Source of the DNA: an uncultured Flavobacteriaceae bacterium
GTDB lineage: Bacteria > Bacteroidota > Bacteroidia > Flavobacteriales > Flavobacteriaceae
Length of the DNA stretch: 64,000 nt
Direction: 5' to 3'
Assembly (NCBI GenBank): GCA_947500435.1
Contig: CANMRV010000010.1
Span: 34,828-98,827 of the forward strand
The notes beneath the pieces are model-generated. The model saw only the letters and a list, made by a program, of their open reading frames with translations. It had not been told where the DNA came from and did no database searches. Shown in pieces: positions 1 to 7,565 of the stretch. How positions within the stretch are numbered: the stretch's first letter is position 1; every line of letters begins with the position of its first letter. The position numbers were made by a program, and so were the translations under genes.

Positions 1-1
1 T

Positions 2-256
2 GGCTATCTATGGTGGCTAAATGGCAAAACTTCATATGGCTTGCCCCAAACGCAATTAAAATTTGATGGGCCATTAGTGGCGGAAGCACCAGCTGATATG
101 TATTCCGCTTTGGGAAAAAACGATCAAAAGATTTATGTTGTTCCTAGTGAAAAATTGGTAGTGATACGCATGGGAAATGCAGCCAACGATAGTAACTTTG
201 CCTTGTCAAGCTTTGACAATGCACTTTGGGAGAAGATAAATGCCGTTATTAATTAA
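2..256 (+). CDS. Serine hydrolase (class C beta-lactamase-like), C-terminal fragment
   Basis: The frame is open from the first bases of the window and ends at TAA 254-256, so only about 84 C-terminal residues are present. The visible part reads GYLWWLNG, then an Ala-Leu-Gly-Lys-Asn-Asp-Gln stretch, then IYVVPSEKLVVIRMGN. This pattern closes many serine hydrolases of the beta-lactamase/PBP4-like family (Beta-lactamase domain, AmpC/EstB type), where a glycine-rich strand precedes VVPS..LVVVRMG. The SxxK and YxN catalytic motifs would lie upstream of the window, so activity cannot be judged. Its stop codon overlaps the stop of the convergent next gene by 4 nt. A TTG at 41 is internal, not a start, because the homologous sequence continues upstream of it. 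Confidence 0.72.
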   Translation, partial: GYLWWLNGKTSYGLPQTQLKFDGPLVAEAPADMYSALGKNDQKIYVVPSEKLVVIRMGNAANDSNFALSSFDNALWEKINAVIN

Positions 257-801
257 TATTTCTTTTCTTTTTTTAGATTACCGTCAGCATCATAGAATTT
301 CCAAAGACCAACTTTTTTGTCATTCAATTTGTTCCCCTCTTTATATAGGTAGGTATCACATAATCGAAATGAATACCTATAATATTTTTCAAAAGTCTTG
401 AACTTTAAATACTTCTCAGAGTCTAAAAACTCGAATGTTGATTTTGCTGTAGTATCGAACTCCAATAATTTAATCTCACAACTCAGACTTCCGGTACCAT
501 CATAGATTTTAGTATCAAATGGTACTCCATAGTCATCAGACTTCCATATACCTGATAAAGAGCCATCCTTGAAATATTCTTCATAATCACCTATATATTG
601 ATAATATACATAGTCTTCCGTATAAAATCTTGCTACCACAGCCTTGAACTTAATATTTCCGTTTTTGTATTTCGCAACAGAATCGTAGACTATAGTAGGC
701 TTTAGCTGTTCCTTAAACTTCTCATAGCGTTCAGAAAACTGGACCTGTCCACAGACATTATAACAAAAACTCAAAAGAAGAATTAGAAGAAGGTTTCTCA
801 T
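253..801 (-). CDS. Secreted MORN/YwqK-like repeat protein of unknown function
   Basis: 182 residues from the ATG at 801. An upstream ATG at 831 would add ten residues ahead of a clear signal peptide (MRNLLLILLLSFCYNVCGQ), so the inner start is preferred. The mature part has repeats of the form YKNGNIKFKA, YFKDGSLSGIWK and KVGLWKFYDADGNLKKE. These are typical of MORN-like or YwqK-family variants, which Bacteroidota encode in many exported proteins. The protein ends in a basic tail. No catalytic motif is visible. It converges on the serine hydrolase with a 4-nt stop-codon overlap. Its function is unknown; in some genomes YwqK-type proteins are annotated as toxin-antitoxin components, but nothing here supports that. 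Confidence 0.7.
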   Translation of the reverse strand: MRNLLLILLLSFCYNVCGQVQFSERYEKFKEQLKPTIVYDSVAKYKNGNIKFKAVVARFYTEDYVYYQYIGDYEEYFKDGSLSGIWKSDDYGVPFDTKIYDGTGSLSCEIKLLEFDTTAKSTFEFLDSEKYLKFKTFEKYYRYSFRLCDTYLYKEGNKLNDKKVGLWKFYDADGNLKKEKKY

Positions 802-881
802 AATAATTACCTTATATATGAGAACGAGCAATTATTATGCCTATTGTAAGAATCTACGAAGCGTAACGGCTCAAATCAGAC

Positions 882-2561
882 CTAAAGTTTATACCCATCA
901 GGTACCTTTCTGGCCTGGGTTGCTTTCTCAAAAGCGGCCCCCAACCTAAGTAAATCAGCCTCTTTGAATTGCTTTCCAATAAAAGTCAAACTAATGGGCT
1001 CACCGTTTCCTTTATAACCCATAGGTACAGTTAGTGCGGGATATTTAGCGACCGCGGCGTAGCTCGCATAGTAATTATTAATCGATAGAATAGCATCCAA
1101 ATTATGTTTATCCAAAGCGGAATCAAAGAAGTAGCGTCCGTTTATTTCTAACCTTGATATGATTTTTTCCAATTCTTCGGCAGAAGTACTATCCGCTAAT
1201 ATTCCCTCAAACCGTGCTTGGCCATAGGGAATTCTCACTAGGGAATCCGCTTTGTTAAAGGCAACGGCATCCGCTACAGATTTAATTTTTACAGCATTTT
1301 TGTCTTTTATCTGGGTTCTTAAATATTTCGGAAGGTCATTTTTCATATCGATATTCAAAATGCTTAAGAAACCATCCATGTTAACTTTTGGAGGCGTAAA
1401 CTCTATGATTTCAGCTCCTAGTTTCTTCAGTTTTTCAATCGTGTTTTTATAGATAGAATCGCGTTCCATCAAGGTTTTCATTGCTCCCAAGCGCATATCC
1501 TTAAATGGAGTTGGATGCAGGCCTGCTGAAATAATTCCCGGAAAATGGTCTTCTATGGATTTTGAATCCAAAGTATCCTTCCCCGTCATGGCAGATAAAA
1601 GGATGGCATTGTCAATGATGTTTCGAGTCATTGGACCCGGCGTGTCCAAAGTACTTGAAATAGGTACGATTCCTGTTCTACTCAATAAACCTATAGTTGG
1701 TTTTAAACCTACAATCGAATTCTTACTACTTGGTGAAAGAATAGAACCTGAAGTTTCTGTACCTACAGCAGCTACCGCATAATTGGCAGCCATCGAAGTG
1801 CCACTACCCGCACTGGAACCGCCCGTATCAAAAACACGACGTCCGTATGGGTTTAAGGTTTGTCCCCCAACTGCACTTTGACCATTTGGACAGTTACATA
1901 AAAAATTTGCCCATTCACTTAAATTCACTTTCCCAAGAATCAAAGCCCCGTTTTCTTTTAATCGTTTTACGATAAAAGCATCTTCCACAATATTATCCAT
2001 CAAAGCGATAGAACCAGCAGTGGTCTTCATGCCCGAGGTATTGATATTATCTTTTAGCAAAATGGGCATTCCGTAAATCGGATGCCTAAAACCTGGAGCT
2101 GTGCCATCGGAGACCTTCTTGTCTAAAGCCCTAGCTTGATTCACAACTTCTTTGTTAAGTGCAATAACCGTATTCAATGTCGTCGCGTTATCCAATTCAT
2201 ATTTATAAATGCGATACAGATAAAACAGGGTCAAGTTTTCATAAGTAAGCTTCCCCTCTTCGAGATGCTTTCGAATGCTAAATATATTTTGCTCGAGAAT
2301 TAAGGGTTTCAAGGCTTGGTACTCCGTTTCAGTCATTTTAGTGACTTCTTCATAAAGCGGAAGAAATACCTCATTCTTATCCAATACCTTTGATTGAATA
2401 CGCTTGTAGCGCATTCTTTCGTTCTCATGATTCAGGTTGGCAGCGACTTCTGCGGAATCATTGTACGGCTGCCATAGGATGATTTCCTCCTTTTCAACTT
2501 TGGGTTGTTCTTTACAGGAAAAAGCGATGAGAAGTAAAAGAACAAAAATCAACTTTTTCAT
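882..2561 (-). CDS. Amidase signature family lipoprotein
   Basis: 559 residues from ATG 2561; a GTG two codons upstream is less likely. The N-terminus is a lipoprotein signal with lipobox IAFSC (Cys16), so the enzyme is probably anchored in the cell envelope. The amidase-signature triad is present: Lys170 in PILLKDN, cis-Ser in TGGSSAGSG (249-250) and nucleophile Ser273 in GTETSGSI. These enzymes hydrolyse carboxamides, and the family includes GatA, peptide amidases and 6-aminohexanoate hydrolases. An extracytoplasmic amidase with an extra helical N-terminal region of about 130 residues is closer to the exported amidases of Bacteroidota than to GatA. The substrate is unknown. It lies 13 nt downstream of the DUF2911 gene and is probably cotranscribed with it. 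Confidence 0.88.
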   Translation of the reverse strand: MKKLIFVLLLLIAFSCKEQPKVEKEEIILWQPYNDSAEVAANLNHENERMRYKRIQSKVLDKNEVFLPLYEEVTKMTETEYQALKPLILEQNIFSIRKHLEEGKLTYENLTLFYLYRIYKYELDNATTLNTVIALNKEVVNQARALDKKVSDGTAPGFRHPIYGMPILLKDNINTSGMKTTAGSIALMDNIVEDAFIVKRLKENGALILGKVNLSEWANFLCNCPNGQSAVGGQTLNPYGRRVFDTGGSSAGSGTSMAANYAVAAVGTETSGSILSPSSKNSIVGLKPTIGLLSRTGIVPISSTLDTPGPMTRNIIDNAILLSAMTGKDTLDSKSIEDHFPGIISAGLHPTPFKDMRLGAMKTLMERDSIYKNTIEKLKKLGAEIIEFTPPKVNMDGFLSILNIDMKNDLPKYLRTQIKDKNAVKIKSVADAVAFNKADSLVRIPYGQARFEGILADSTSAEELEKIISRLEINGRYFFDSALDKHNLDAILSINNYYASYAAVAKYPALTVPMGYKGNGEPISLTFIGKQFKEADLLRLGAAFEKATQARKVPDGYKL

Positions 2562-2574
2562 GGTCACCAGATAT

Positions 2575-3450
2575 TTAGTTTTTTAGTTTTCCCTTCCACA
2601 AATCAATGTTTTTTTGATTCATGCGTACAAATTCATCTTTACCTTGCTCTTGTGCCAGTTCCAAGGATTTTTGAGCGGACTTTATTGCGGATTTATAATC
2701 CTTTAAAGCTGCTTCGGCCAATGACCTTACTCTATGGAAATAATATGTATCACCACCTAATTCCAAAGCTTTGTTTAGATAAGCTAGCGCTTCCGGATAC
2801 CTTATACCCTGTTCTACATAATATCTCGCCGTTTCATAATAGGTTTGGGCAGATGGACCAGGTTGTAGTGCTTTTGAAATCTGTTCTTCCATCATTCCCT
2901 TAGTATCAACTGCTATCGGAATTACTACTTTGGTATTTTCCCAATGCCAAACCATTTCGGCCTCGTCATGAGTGATATTGTCAAAGTATATCAAAAAATT
3001 CTCTTGAAAACTTGCCTTGGAATCAGGTTCTATCTTCACACGAAAAGCATCCTCTTCAGGATTGTAGTTTTTTCTGCCATCGCCCCAATGTGTTGTGTTT
3101 TTATGAAAAACAACCTCCCATTCGTTTTCTTCGGGAAAAGCATATAAGGCATAGGTTCCCTCAGAAAGGGTATTTCCTAAAACGGATACATCAGTATCAA
3201 TAGTGATTTTGGTAGACTCATTTGCACCTACACGCCAAATTCTTCCATAAGGGACTAAACCCTTTTTTCCGTCAGAAAGATTTCCGAAGACTTTGCGACC
3301 GCGTACTGCAGGTCTTGAATAGTCGACTTTAATGGTTGTAAAACCCACTTCTTGGGTGACGGCCGCAGCTGGGCTTGCTTTGGGGTGATTTAGTTGTGCA
3401 GAACTATAGATTCCGACAAAGAGAAAAAAAAGCAGTATGATTTTTTTCAT
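2575..3450 (-). CDS. DUF2911 domain protein with C-terminal TPR-like helices
   Basis: 291 residues with a signal peptide (MKKIILLFFLFVGIYSSAQ). Residues about 22-170 match the DUF2911 pattern: HPKASP near the start, VDYSRPAVRGRKVFG, VPYGRIWRVGANE, EGTYALYAFP and a WGDGRKNYN loop. The remainder is helical, with alternating Tyr/Ala positions (YPEALAYLNKALELGG, YKSAIKSAQKSLELA), consistent with two tetratricopeptide repeats. DUF2911 proteins are exported, abundant in Bacteroidota, and of unknown biochemical role. The gene lies downstream of ftsY on the same strand with a 54-nt gap. The amidase gene follows closely, so the two probably share a transcript. Confidence 0.88.
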   Translation of the reverse strand: MKKIILLFFLFVGIYSSAQLNHPKASPAAAVTQEVGFTTIKVDYSRPAVRGRKVFGNLSDGKKGLVPYGRIWRVGANESTKITIDTDVSVLGNTLSEGTYALYAFPEENEWEVVFHKNTTHWGDGRKNYNPEEDAFRVKIEPDSKASFQENFLIYFDNITHDEAEMVWHWENTKVVIPIAVDTKGMMEEQISKALQPGPSAQTYYETARYYVEQGIRYPEALAYLNKALELGGDTYYFHRVRSLAEAALKDYKSAIKSAQKSLELAQEQGKDEFVRMNQKNIDLWKGKLKN

Positions 3451-3504
3451 TTGAATAATTTTAAAAAGTGACTTGAAGTCATATTCAAGTCTTGTTGGCA
3501 GATG

Positions 3505-4461
3505 CTAAATACTGAAAAAGGAATCGACAAACTCATGTTTGTTGAAAACCTGAAGGTCTTCAATACCTTCCCCCACTCCAATGTATTTTACAGGAATCTG
3601 AAATTGGTCTGAGATACCGATAACAACACCACCCTTGGCTGTTCCATCCAATTTTGTCACAGCTAAAGACGTTACCTCAGTTGCTTTGGTGAATTGTTTG
3701 GCCTGTTCAAAAGCATTTTGCCCCGTAGAACCATCAAGTACTAGAAGCACATCATGCGGGGTATCATCCACTACCTTTTGCATCACTCTTTTTATCTTAG
3801 AAAGTTCATTCATCAGATTTACCTTATTGTGAAGTCTACCGGCCGTATCTATAATCACAACATCGGCATCTTGAGTAACGGCAGAACTCAAAGTATCAAA
3901 AGCGACCGAAGCTGGATCGCTACCCATTTTTTGTTTTACCAGAGGAACATCAACTCTCTTAGCCCAAACTTCCAATTGGTCAATGGCGGCAGCTCTAAAA
4001 GTATCACCTGCACCCAAAACAACCTTTAAGCCTTGTTGTTTGAACTGATGCGCCAATTTTCCAATGGTAGTAGTTTTACCTACTCCGTTGACTCCGACAA
4101 CCATTATAACATAGGGTTTCTTATCTTTCGGAATACTGAACTCCACATCTTCACCTACATTGGTTTCGGAAAGTAGTCCAGCGATTTCTTCGCGGAGAAT
4201 CTTATTCAATTCGTCAGTACCAACATACTTGTCTTTGGCCGCCCGTGCTTCGATACGATCTATGATTTTTAGCGTTGTATCAACTCCAACATCCGAAGAA
4301 ACCAATACTTCCTCAAGATTATCCAGGACGTCATCATCAACCTTTGACTTACCCGCTACGGCCTTCGTCATCTTAGAGAAAAAGGTCGTTTTCGTTTTCT
4401 CCAGTCCCTTATCTAAAGTTTCCTTTTTCTTGGAGGAAAATATATTTTTAAATAAACTCAT
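3505..4461 (-). CDS. ftsY: Signal recognition particle receptor FtsY
   Basis: 318 residues. FtsY is the SRP-receptor GTPase that docks SRP-bound ribosomes at the inner membrane for cotranslational insertion. The NG domain is complete: a helical N domain (about 30-100), P-loop GVNGVGKTT (123-131), the insertion motif DTFRAAA (153-159), DTAGR (205-209) and TKLDGTAKGG (269-278). The acidic A domain of enterobacterial FtsY is missing and is replaced by a short lysine-rich N-terminus, as is normal in Bacteroidota. It follows rpmB-rpmG-DUF4295 on the same strand, separated by a strong terminator at 4571-4603, so it probably has its own promoter in 4462-4550. Confidence 0.97.
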   Translation of the reverse strand: MSLFKNIFSSKKKETLDKGLEKTKTTFFSKMTKAVAGKSKVDDDVLDNLEEVLVSSDVGVDTTLKIIDRIEARAAKDKYVGTDELNKILREEIAGLLSETNVGEDVEFSIPKDKKPYVIMVVGVNGVGKTTTIGKLAHQFKQQGLKVVLGAGDTFRAAAIDQLEVWAKRVDVPLVKQKMGSDPASVAFDTLSSAVTQDADVVIIDTAGRLHNKVNLMNELSKIKRVMQKVVDDTPHDVLLVLDGSTGQNAFEQAKQFTKATEVTSLAVTKLDGTAKGGVVIGISDQFQIPVKYIGVGEGIEDLQVFNKHEFVDSFFSI

Positions 4462-4549
4462 AGTGTTTTAATCCGCTTTTTTCAAAGATAGAGAACTTAG
4501 GGATATTTTAGAGGTTGAACTTTGCTGAAAAAACCATTCTAACTTACAG

Positions 4550-4570
4550 ACCCTGAATTCATTTCAGGGT
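4550..4570. repeat. Short perfect hairpin between the DUF4295 terminator and ftsY
   Basis: The arms ACCCTGAA and TTCAGGGT pair perfectly around a 5-nt loop. The CTGAA/TTCAG core is the same as in the 43-bp hairpin elements at 4798-4840 and 21137-21179, so this may be a degenerate relative. It has no U-tract of its own on the minus strand and lies just past the terminator at 4571-4603. Confidence 0.5.
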
Positions 4571-4603
4571 AAAAAAAAGCCCCTTTCTTTCGAAAGGGGC
4601 TTT
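4571..4603 (-). terminator. Rho-independent terminator after the rpmB-rpmG-DUF4295 genes
   Basis: A 9-bp stem (4579-4587 with 4592-4600, arm GCCCCTTTC) closes a TTTC loop. Read on the minus strand it is followed by eight T residues. It sits 22 nt past the DUF4295 stop codon and upstream of ftsY. Confidence 0.88.
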
Positions 4604-4624
4604 GCAACTATTCTTGGTAGTTTG

Positions 4625-4777
4625 TTATTTCTTAGCAATCCACTCATTCACCTTTTCGGGTGCCATTACAGATTCAACGAAAGTATACGCTCCACTTTTC
4701 GGAGATTTAACCATTTTAATGGCCTTCGTTAATCTTTTTGAACTTGTCTGTAAACTTGCTACGGTCTTCTTTGCCAT
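4625..4777 (-). CDS. DUF4295 family small basic protein
   Basis: 50 residues, read directly from the minus strand. It begins MAKKTVASLQ and ends VNEWIAKK; the middle contains KAIKMVKSPKSGAYTF. This matches DUF4295, a tiny lysine-rich protein found in Bacteroidota directly after rpmG. The constant linkage to ribosomal protein genes and the basic composition suggest a ribosome-associated role, but no function has been shown that I know of. It follows rpmG by 63 nt, and a 43-bp hairpin fills most of that gap. A clear terminator lies downstream. A plus-strand frame covering the same bases is a shadow. Confidence 0.9.
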   Translation of the reverse strand: MAKKTVASLQTSSKRLTKAIKMVKSPKSGAYTFVESVMAPEKVNEWIAKK

Positions 4778-4797
4778 GAGTACTTAATTTTATTGTC

Positions 4798-4840
4798 ATT
4801 CTCGTGCCTGTGCTGAACTCGTTTCAGTAAAGGCGAGAAT
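4798..4840 (-). repeat. 43-bp imperfect inverted repeat element, copy 1
   Basis: It starts directly after the rpmG stop codon. The outer arms are ATTCTC/GAGAAT, the middle arms GCCT/AGGC, and the inner arms CTGAA/TTCAG around a short loop. Read on the minus strand, 29 of the first 30 bases match the element at 21137-21179. The one difference in that stretch is matched by a complementary change in the other arm, so pairing is kept. Confidence 0.75.
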
Positions 4841-5023
4841 CTATTTTATCTCTTTATGAACGGTCATTCTCTTTAAGATAGGATTGAATTTTTTAATTTC
4901 CATCCTTTCTGGAGTATTCTTCTTATTCTTGGTAGTGATGTAACGTGAAGTACCTGGCTGACCAGATTCTTTATGCTCTGTACACTCTAAAATTACCTGA
5001 ATTCTATTTCCTTTTTTTGCCAT
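4841..5023 (-). CDS. rpmG: 50S ribosomal protein L33
   Basis: 60 residues beginning MAKKGNRIQVILEC and containing ECTEHKESGQPGTSRYITTKNKKNTPERMEIKKFNP, here cited only as the region 14-48. This is the L33 fold, with the TSRY and ERMELKK-type signatures. Only one Cys remains where zinc-binding L33 has four, so this is the zinc-independent (C-minus) form. It lies 21 nt downstream of rpmB and is cotranscribed with it. Confidence 0.96.
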   Translation of the reverse strand: MAKKGNRIQVILECTEHKESGQPGTSRYITTKNKKNTPERMEIKKFNPILKRMTVHKEIK

Positions 5024-5044
5024 CGTAATCTAAATTTTTCCAGA

Positions 5045-5281
5045 TTATTTCAAAATCCCTTGTGCCTTCGCCTCTTTCAAAACAGCCGAAATACCCTTTT
5101 TATTGATTGTCTTTAATGCCTTGGCAGAAACTTTCAAAGTTACCCAACGGTCTTCTTCAGGAATATAAAAACGCTTTTTAGATAGATTTACATTAAATCT
5201 TCTTCTCGTTTTATTGACCGAGAAGGAAACATTGTTCCCGAACATCGCTCTTTTTCCCGTAATTTCACAAACTTTTGACAT
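5045..5281 (-). CDS. rpmB: 50S ribosomal protein L28
   Basis: 78 residues starting MSKVCEITGKRAMFGNNVS, then NKTRRRFNVNL and a C-terminal LKTINKKGI segment, all diagnostic of L28. It is the first gene of the rpmB-rpmG-DUF4295 unit. A well-formed promoter lies just upstream (5307-5337). The 65-nt gap separates it from cinA, which is on the same strand. Confidence 0.97.
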   Translation of the reverse strand: MSKVCEITGKRAMFGNNVSFSVNKTRRRFNVNLSKKRFYIPEEDRWVTLKVSAKALKTINKKGISAVLKEAKAQGILK

Positions 5282-5306
5282 CGTGCTGATTTTTTTAAAC
5301 AGGATG

Positions 5307-5337
5307 CAAATTTATATCTTTTTTACGGTTCGAACAA
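5307..5337 (-). promoter_or_regulatory. Bacteroidota-type promoter of rpmB
   Basis: On the minus strand TTG (5335-5337) is followed after exactly 20 nt by TAAATTTG (5307-5314). This fits the Bacteroidota consensus TTG-N17-23-TAnnTTTG. The -7 box lies 25 nt from the rpmB ATG. Confidence 0.72.
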
Positions 5338-5346
5338 AATTCTAAA

Positions 5347-6597
5347 TCAGAATTTTAAAATTTCTTTTTGAAGCAGCTCAAAAGCCTTATTTACAGACTT
5401 TTGCACGATTCTTTCCCTATGATTACCCATCATAAATTTTTGTGCAAAAACCCCTTTTGGAGTGGCGATACCAATATAAACTGTTCCTACATCGGCATCT
5501 GAGTCTCCTTTGGTCGGACCGGCGTTGCCAGTTGTGGCTATGGCAAAGTCGGTTTTCATCAATTTTTGAACGTTTTCGGCCATTGCTTTAGCAACTTCTT
5601 CGCTTACAACTGAATGTTCTTCAACCAATGACCTAGGAACCTTTAACACTTCTATTTTCGCTTCTGTGGCATAACTAACTACGCTGCCCTTGAAATATGC
5701 CGAGGCACCTGGTATAGTAGTAATATGCTCTGCGATTTTACCTCCTGTAAAGCTCTCAGCAGTTGCCAAGGTGAAGCCTTTTGAAGTAATCAGTTTTGCA
5801 ACCACCTCTTCAAGCGTTTCTTCATCTTCAAGGCCATAAATAATATCACCAATCAACGGAGGCAGTTTTTGCATCTCTTCTTCCACAGATTTGGCCAATA
5901 CATCTTTATCAGGTCCTTTTGCTGTTAACCGCAAACGCACCTTTCCCAAATTCGGCAAATAGGCCAATTTTATAAAGGATGGCAAGTTGTTTTCCCAATC
6001 CTCGATTTTTTCGGCAATGGCACTCTCCCCAAGTCCATAAGTGACCAAAGTTTTATGAAGAATATAAGGCCGCTCAAACTCTTCCACTATTTTCGGAATG
6101 ACGGCATTGGTAATCAAATTCTTCATTTCAAAAGGTACTCCCGGTAGGGATACATAAACCGTATTATCTTCTTTCATCCACATTCCTGGAGCCGTGCCAT
6201 AAGCATTGTGTAATGCAATAGCTTTAGAAGGAATTAGCGACTGATCCCGATTAATTTCAGAGATTTTAGTAGTTGTAATGTACTTTTTGAAAAGCACCTC
6301 GATGTGAGCTAAAACCCTTTCATCCCTAACAAGGCTGTCATCAAAGTATTCACAAAAAGTATGTTTGGTAATATCGTCTTTTGTGGGACCCAACCCGCCG
6401 GTAACAATAACCACTTGAGCTCGACTTTTGGCATCTGCAAGCGCACTCAAAATATGTTGGCGTTCATCTTGAACAGAAGTAACCTGATAGACAGACACCC
6501 CAATTTTATTTAGTTCTTTGGCTATGAAAGCAGAATTGGTATCGACAATTTGGCCAATGAGAATTTCATCGCCGATAGTAATGATTTCTGCTATCAT
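5347..6597 (-). CDS. cinA: CinA-like competence/damage-inducible protein
   Basis: 416 residues, full length. The N-terminal molybdopterin-binding-like (COG1058) domain spans about 1-170, with ITIGDEILIGQIVDTNS and TGGLGPTKDDIT. The C-terminal CinA domain (about 255-416) has ATAESFTGG and ATTGNAGP, the signature of NMN deamidase/PncC-type enzymes. Two-domain CinA proteins combine ADP-ribose pyrophosphatase-like and nicotinamide-nucleotide amidase functions in pyridine nucleotide salvage. GNAGP replaces the more common GIAGP at the C-terminal active-site loop. It lies 17 nt downstream of the Hpt gene, in the same operon. Confidence 0.95.
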   Translation of the reverse strand: MIAEIITIGDEILIGQIVDTNSAFIAKELNKIGVSVYQVTSVQDERQHILSALADAKSRAQVVIVTGGLGPTKDDITKHTFCEYFDDSLVRDERVLAHIEVLFKKYITTTKISEINRDQSLIPSKAIALHNAYGTAPGMWMKEDNTVYVSLPGVPFEMKNLITNAVIPKIVEEFERPYILHKTLVTYGLGESAIAEKIEDWENNLPSFIKLAYLPNLGKVRLRLTAKGPDKDVLAKSVEEEMQKLPPLIGDIIYGLEDEETLEEVVAKLITSKGFTLATAESFTGGKIAEHITTIPGASAYFKGSVVSYATEAKIEVLKVPRSLVEEHSVVSEEVAKAMAENVQKLMKTDFAIATTGNAGPTKGDSDADVGTVYIGIATPKGVFAQKFMMGNHRERIVQKSVNKAFELLQKEILKF

Positions 6598-6614
6598 TAT
6601 AAAATTCTAGTAAA

Positions 6615-6953
6615 TTATAGATTGAAATCTTTTCGAAGCTCGGACACCACCTGTTCAATGTCTTTTTTCAAACTCGGAAAAATCGACTGAATCTCTGACA
6701 TATTTGCAGCGCTTTTACCCAATGTCTCTATTTCTAGCGCAGCGGCACGGGTCTGTTCCATTCCTAGTAAGTCAACGTTAGGTTTTATCTTGTGTGCTAA
6801 TTGATATACCTGCTCGTAATTGCTCGTATTCAATGCATGCTCTAATCCTTCTAAATCTTGAGGTACTTCCTCTAAAAAAACCGAGATTACAGAATTGATG
6901 AAATCATCATCCCCATCAGCCATTTCATTAATCTTGTCTAAACTGTATATCAT
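6615..6953 (-). CDS. Stand-alone Hpt (histidine phosphotransfer) domain protein
   Basis: 112 residues, all of it one four-helix Hpt domain. The phosphoacceptor is His54 in LAHKIKPN, and the acidic FINSVISVFLEEVPQDL helix precedes it. Hpt proteins shuttle phosphate between hybrid histidine kinases and response regulators. No kinase or receiver gene is in the window, so the partners must be encoded elsewhere. Its ATG overlaps the stop of the FAH gene by one base (TAATG on the minus strand), which points to translational coupling. Confidence 0.9.
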   Translation of the reverse strand: MIYSLDKINEMADGDDDFINSVISVFLEEVPQDLEGLEHALNTSNYEQVYQLAHKIKPNVDLLGMEQTRAAALEIETLGKSAANMSEIQSIFPSLKKDIEQVVSELRKDFNL

Positions 6954-7564
6954 TATTTGATTTTAACGGTAAATAATTCTTGACCTTCCAATACACCGGA
7001 AAGATAGTCATTTGCCTGTATTTTACCAACCCCCGCGGGGGTTCCCGTAAAAATAATATCGCCTTTTTTTAACATAAAAAATTTAGAAACATAAGAAATC
7101 AATTCGTCAATCTTCCACAACATTAGACTGGTATTGCCCTTCTGGACTTCCTCTTGATTTTTATATAGTGAAAAACTCAAATTATTTAAATCTTCAAAAT
7201 TTGATATATTGAGCCATTTTCCTACAACGGCAGCACCGTCAAAGCCTTTTGCTTTCTCCCATGGCAGTCCTTTTTCTTTTAATTTAGACTGTAAGTCACG
7301 TGCTGTAAAGTCAATTCCCAATCCGATTTCATCATAATATTTGTTCGCAAACATTTTATCAATATGCTTGCCAACTTTTTTGATTTTCACCAAAACCTCA
7401 ACTTCATAGTGTATCTCGTTTGAGAACTCGGGAATATAAAAGTCTTGCTCTTTAGGAAGAACAGCAGAATCTGGCTTTATAAAAACAACAGGTTCTTCTG
7501 GGCGTTCATTCGAAAGCTCCTTAATGTGATCCGTATAATTTCGGCCTATGCAGATTATTTTCAT
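6953..7564 (-). CDS. Fumarylacetoacetate hydrolase (FAH) family protein
   Basis: 203 residues, the short single-domain FAHD1-like form. It begins MKIICIGRNYTDHIKEL. The metal ligands Glu54 and Glu56 are in YEVEVLVKI, DFTARDLQ follows, and the C-terminal loop FTGTPAGVG is intact. The family hydrolyses or decarboxylates beta-diketo acids such as acylpyruvates and oxaloacetate, using Mg. The true substrate is not predictable from sequence. It is separated from the upstream gene by one base and coupled to the downstream Hpt gene. Confidence 0.92.
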   Translation of the reverse strand: MKIICIGRNYTDHIKELSNERPEEPVVFIKPDSAVLPKEQDFYIPEFSNEIHYEVEVLVKIKKVGKHIDKMFANKYYDEIGLGIDFTARDLQSKLKEKGLPWEKAKGFDGAAVVGKWLNISNFEDLNNLSFSLYKNQEEVQKGNTSLMLWKIDELISYVSKFFMLKKGDIIFTGTPAGVGKIQANDYLSGVLEGQELFTVKIK

Positions 7565-7565
7565 A

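Noticed and set aside
4602..4787. Plus-strand 61-codon frame opposite DUF4295
   Set aside because: It is antisense to the DUF4295 gene, which is recognisable and sits in a conserved ribosomal-protein cluster.
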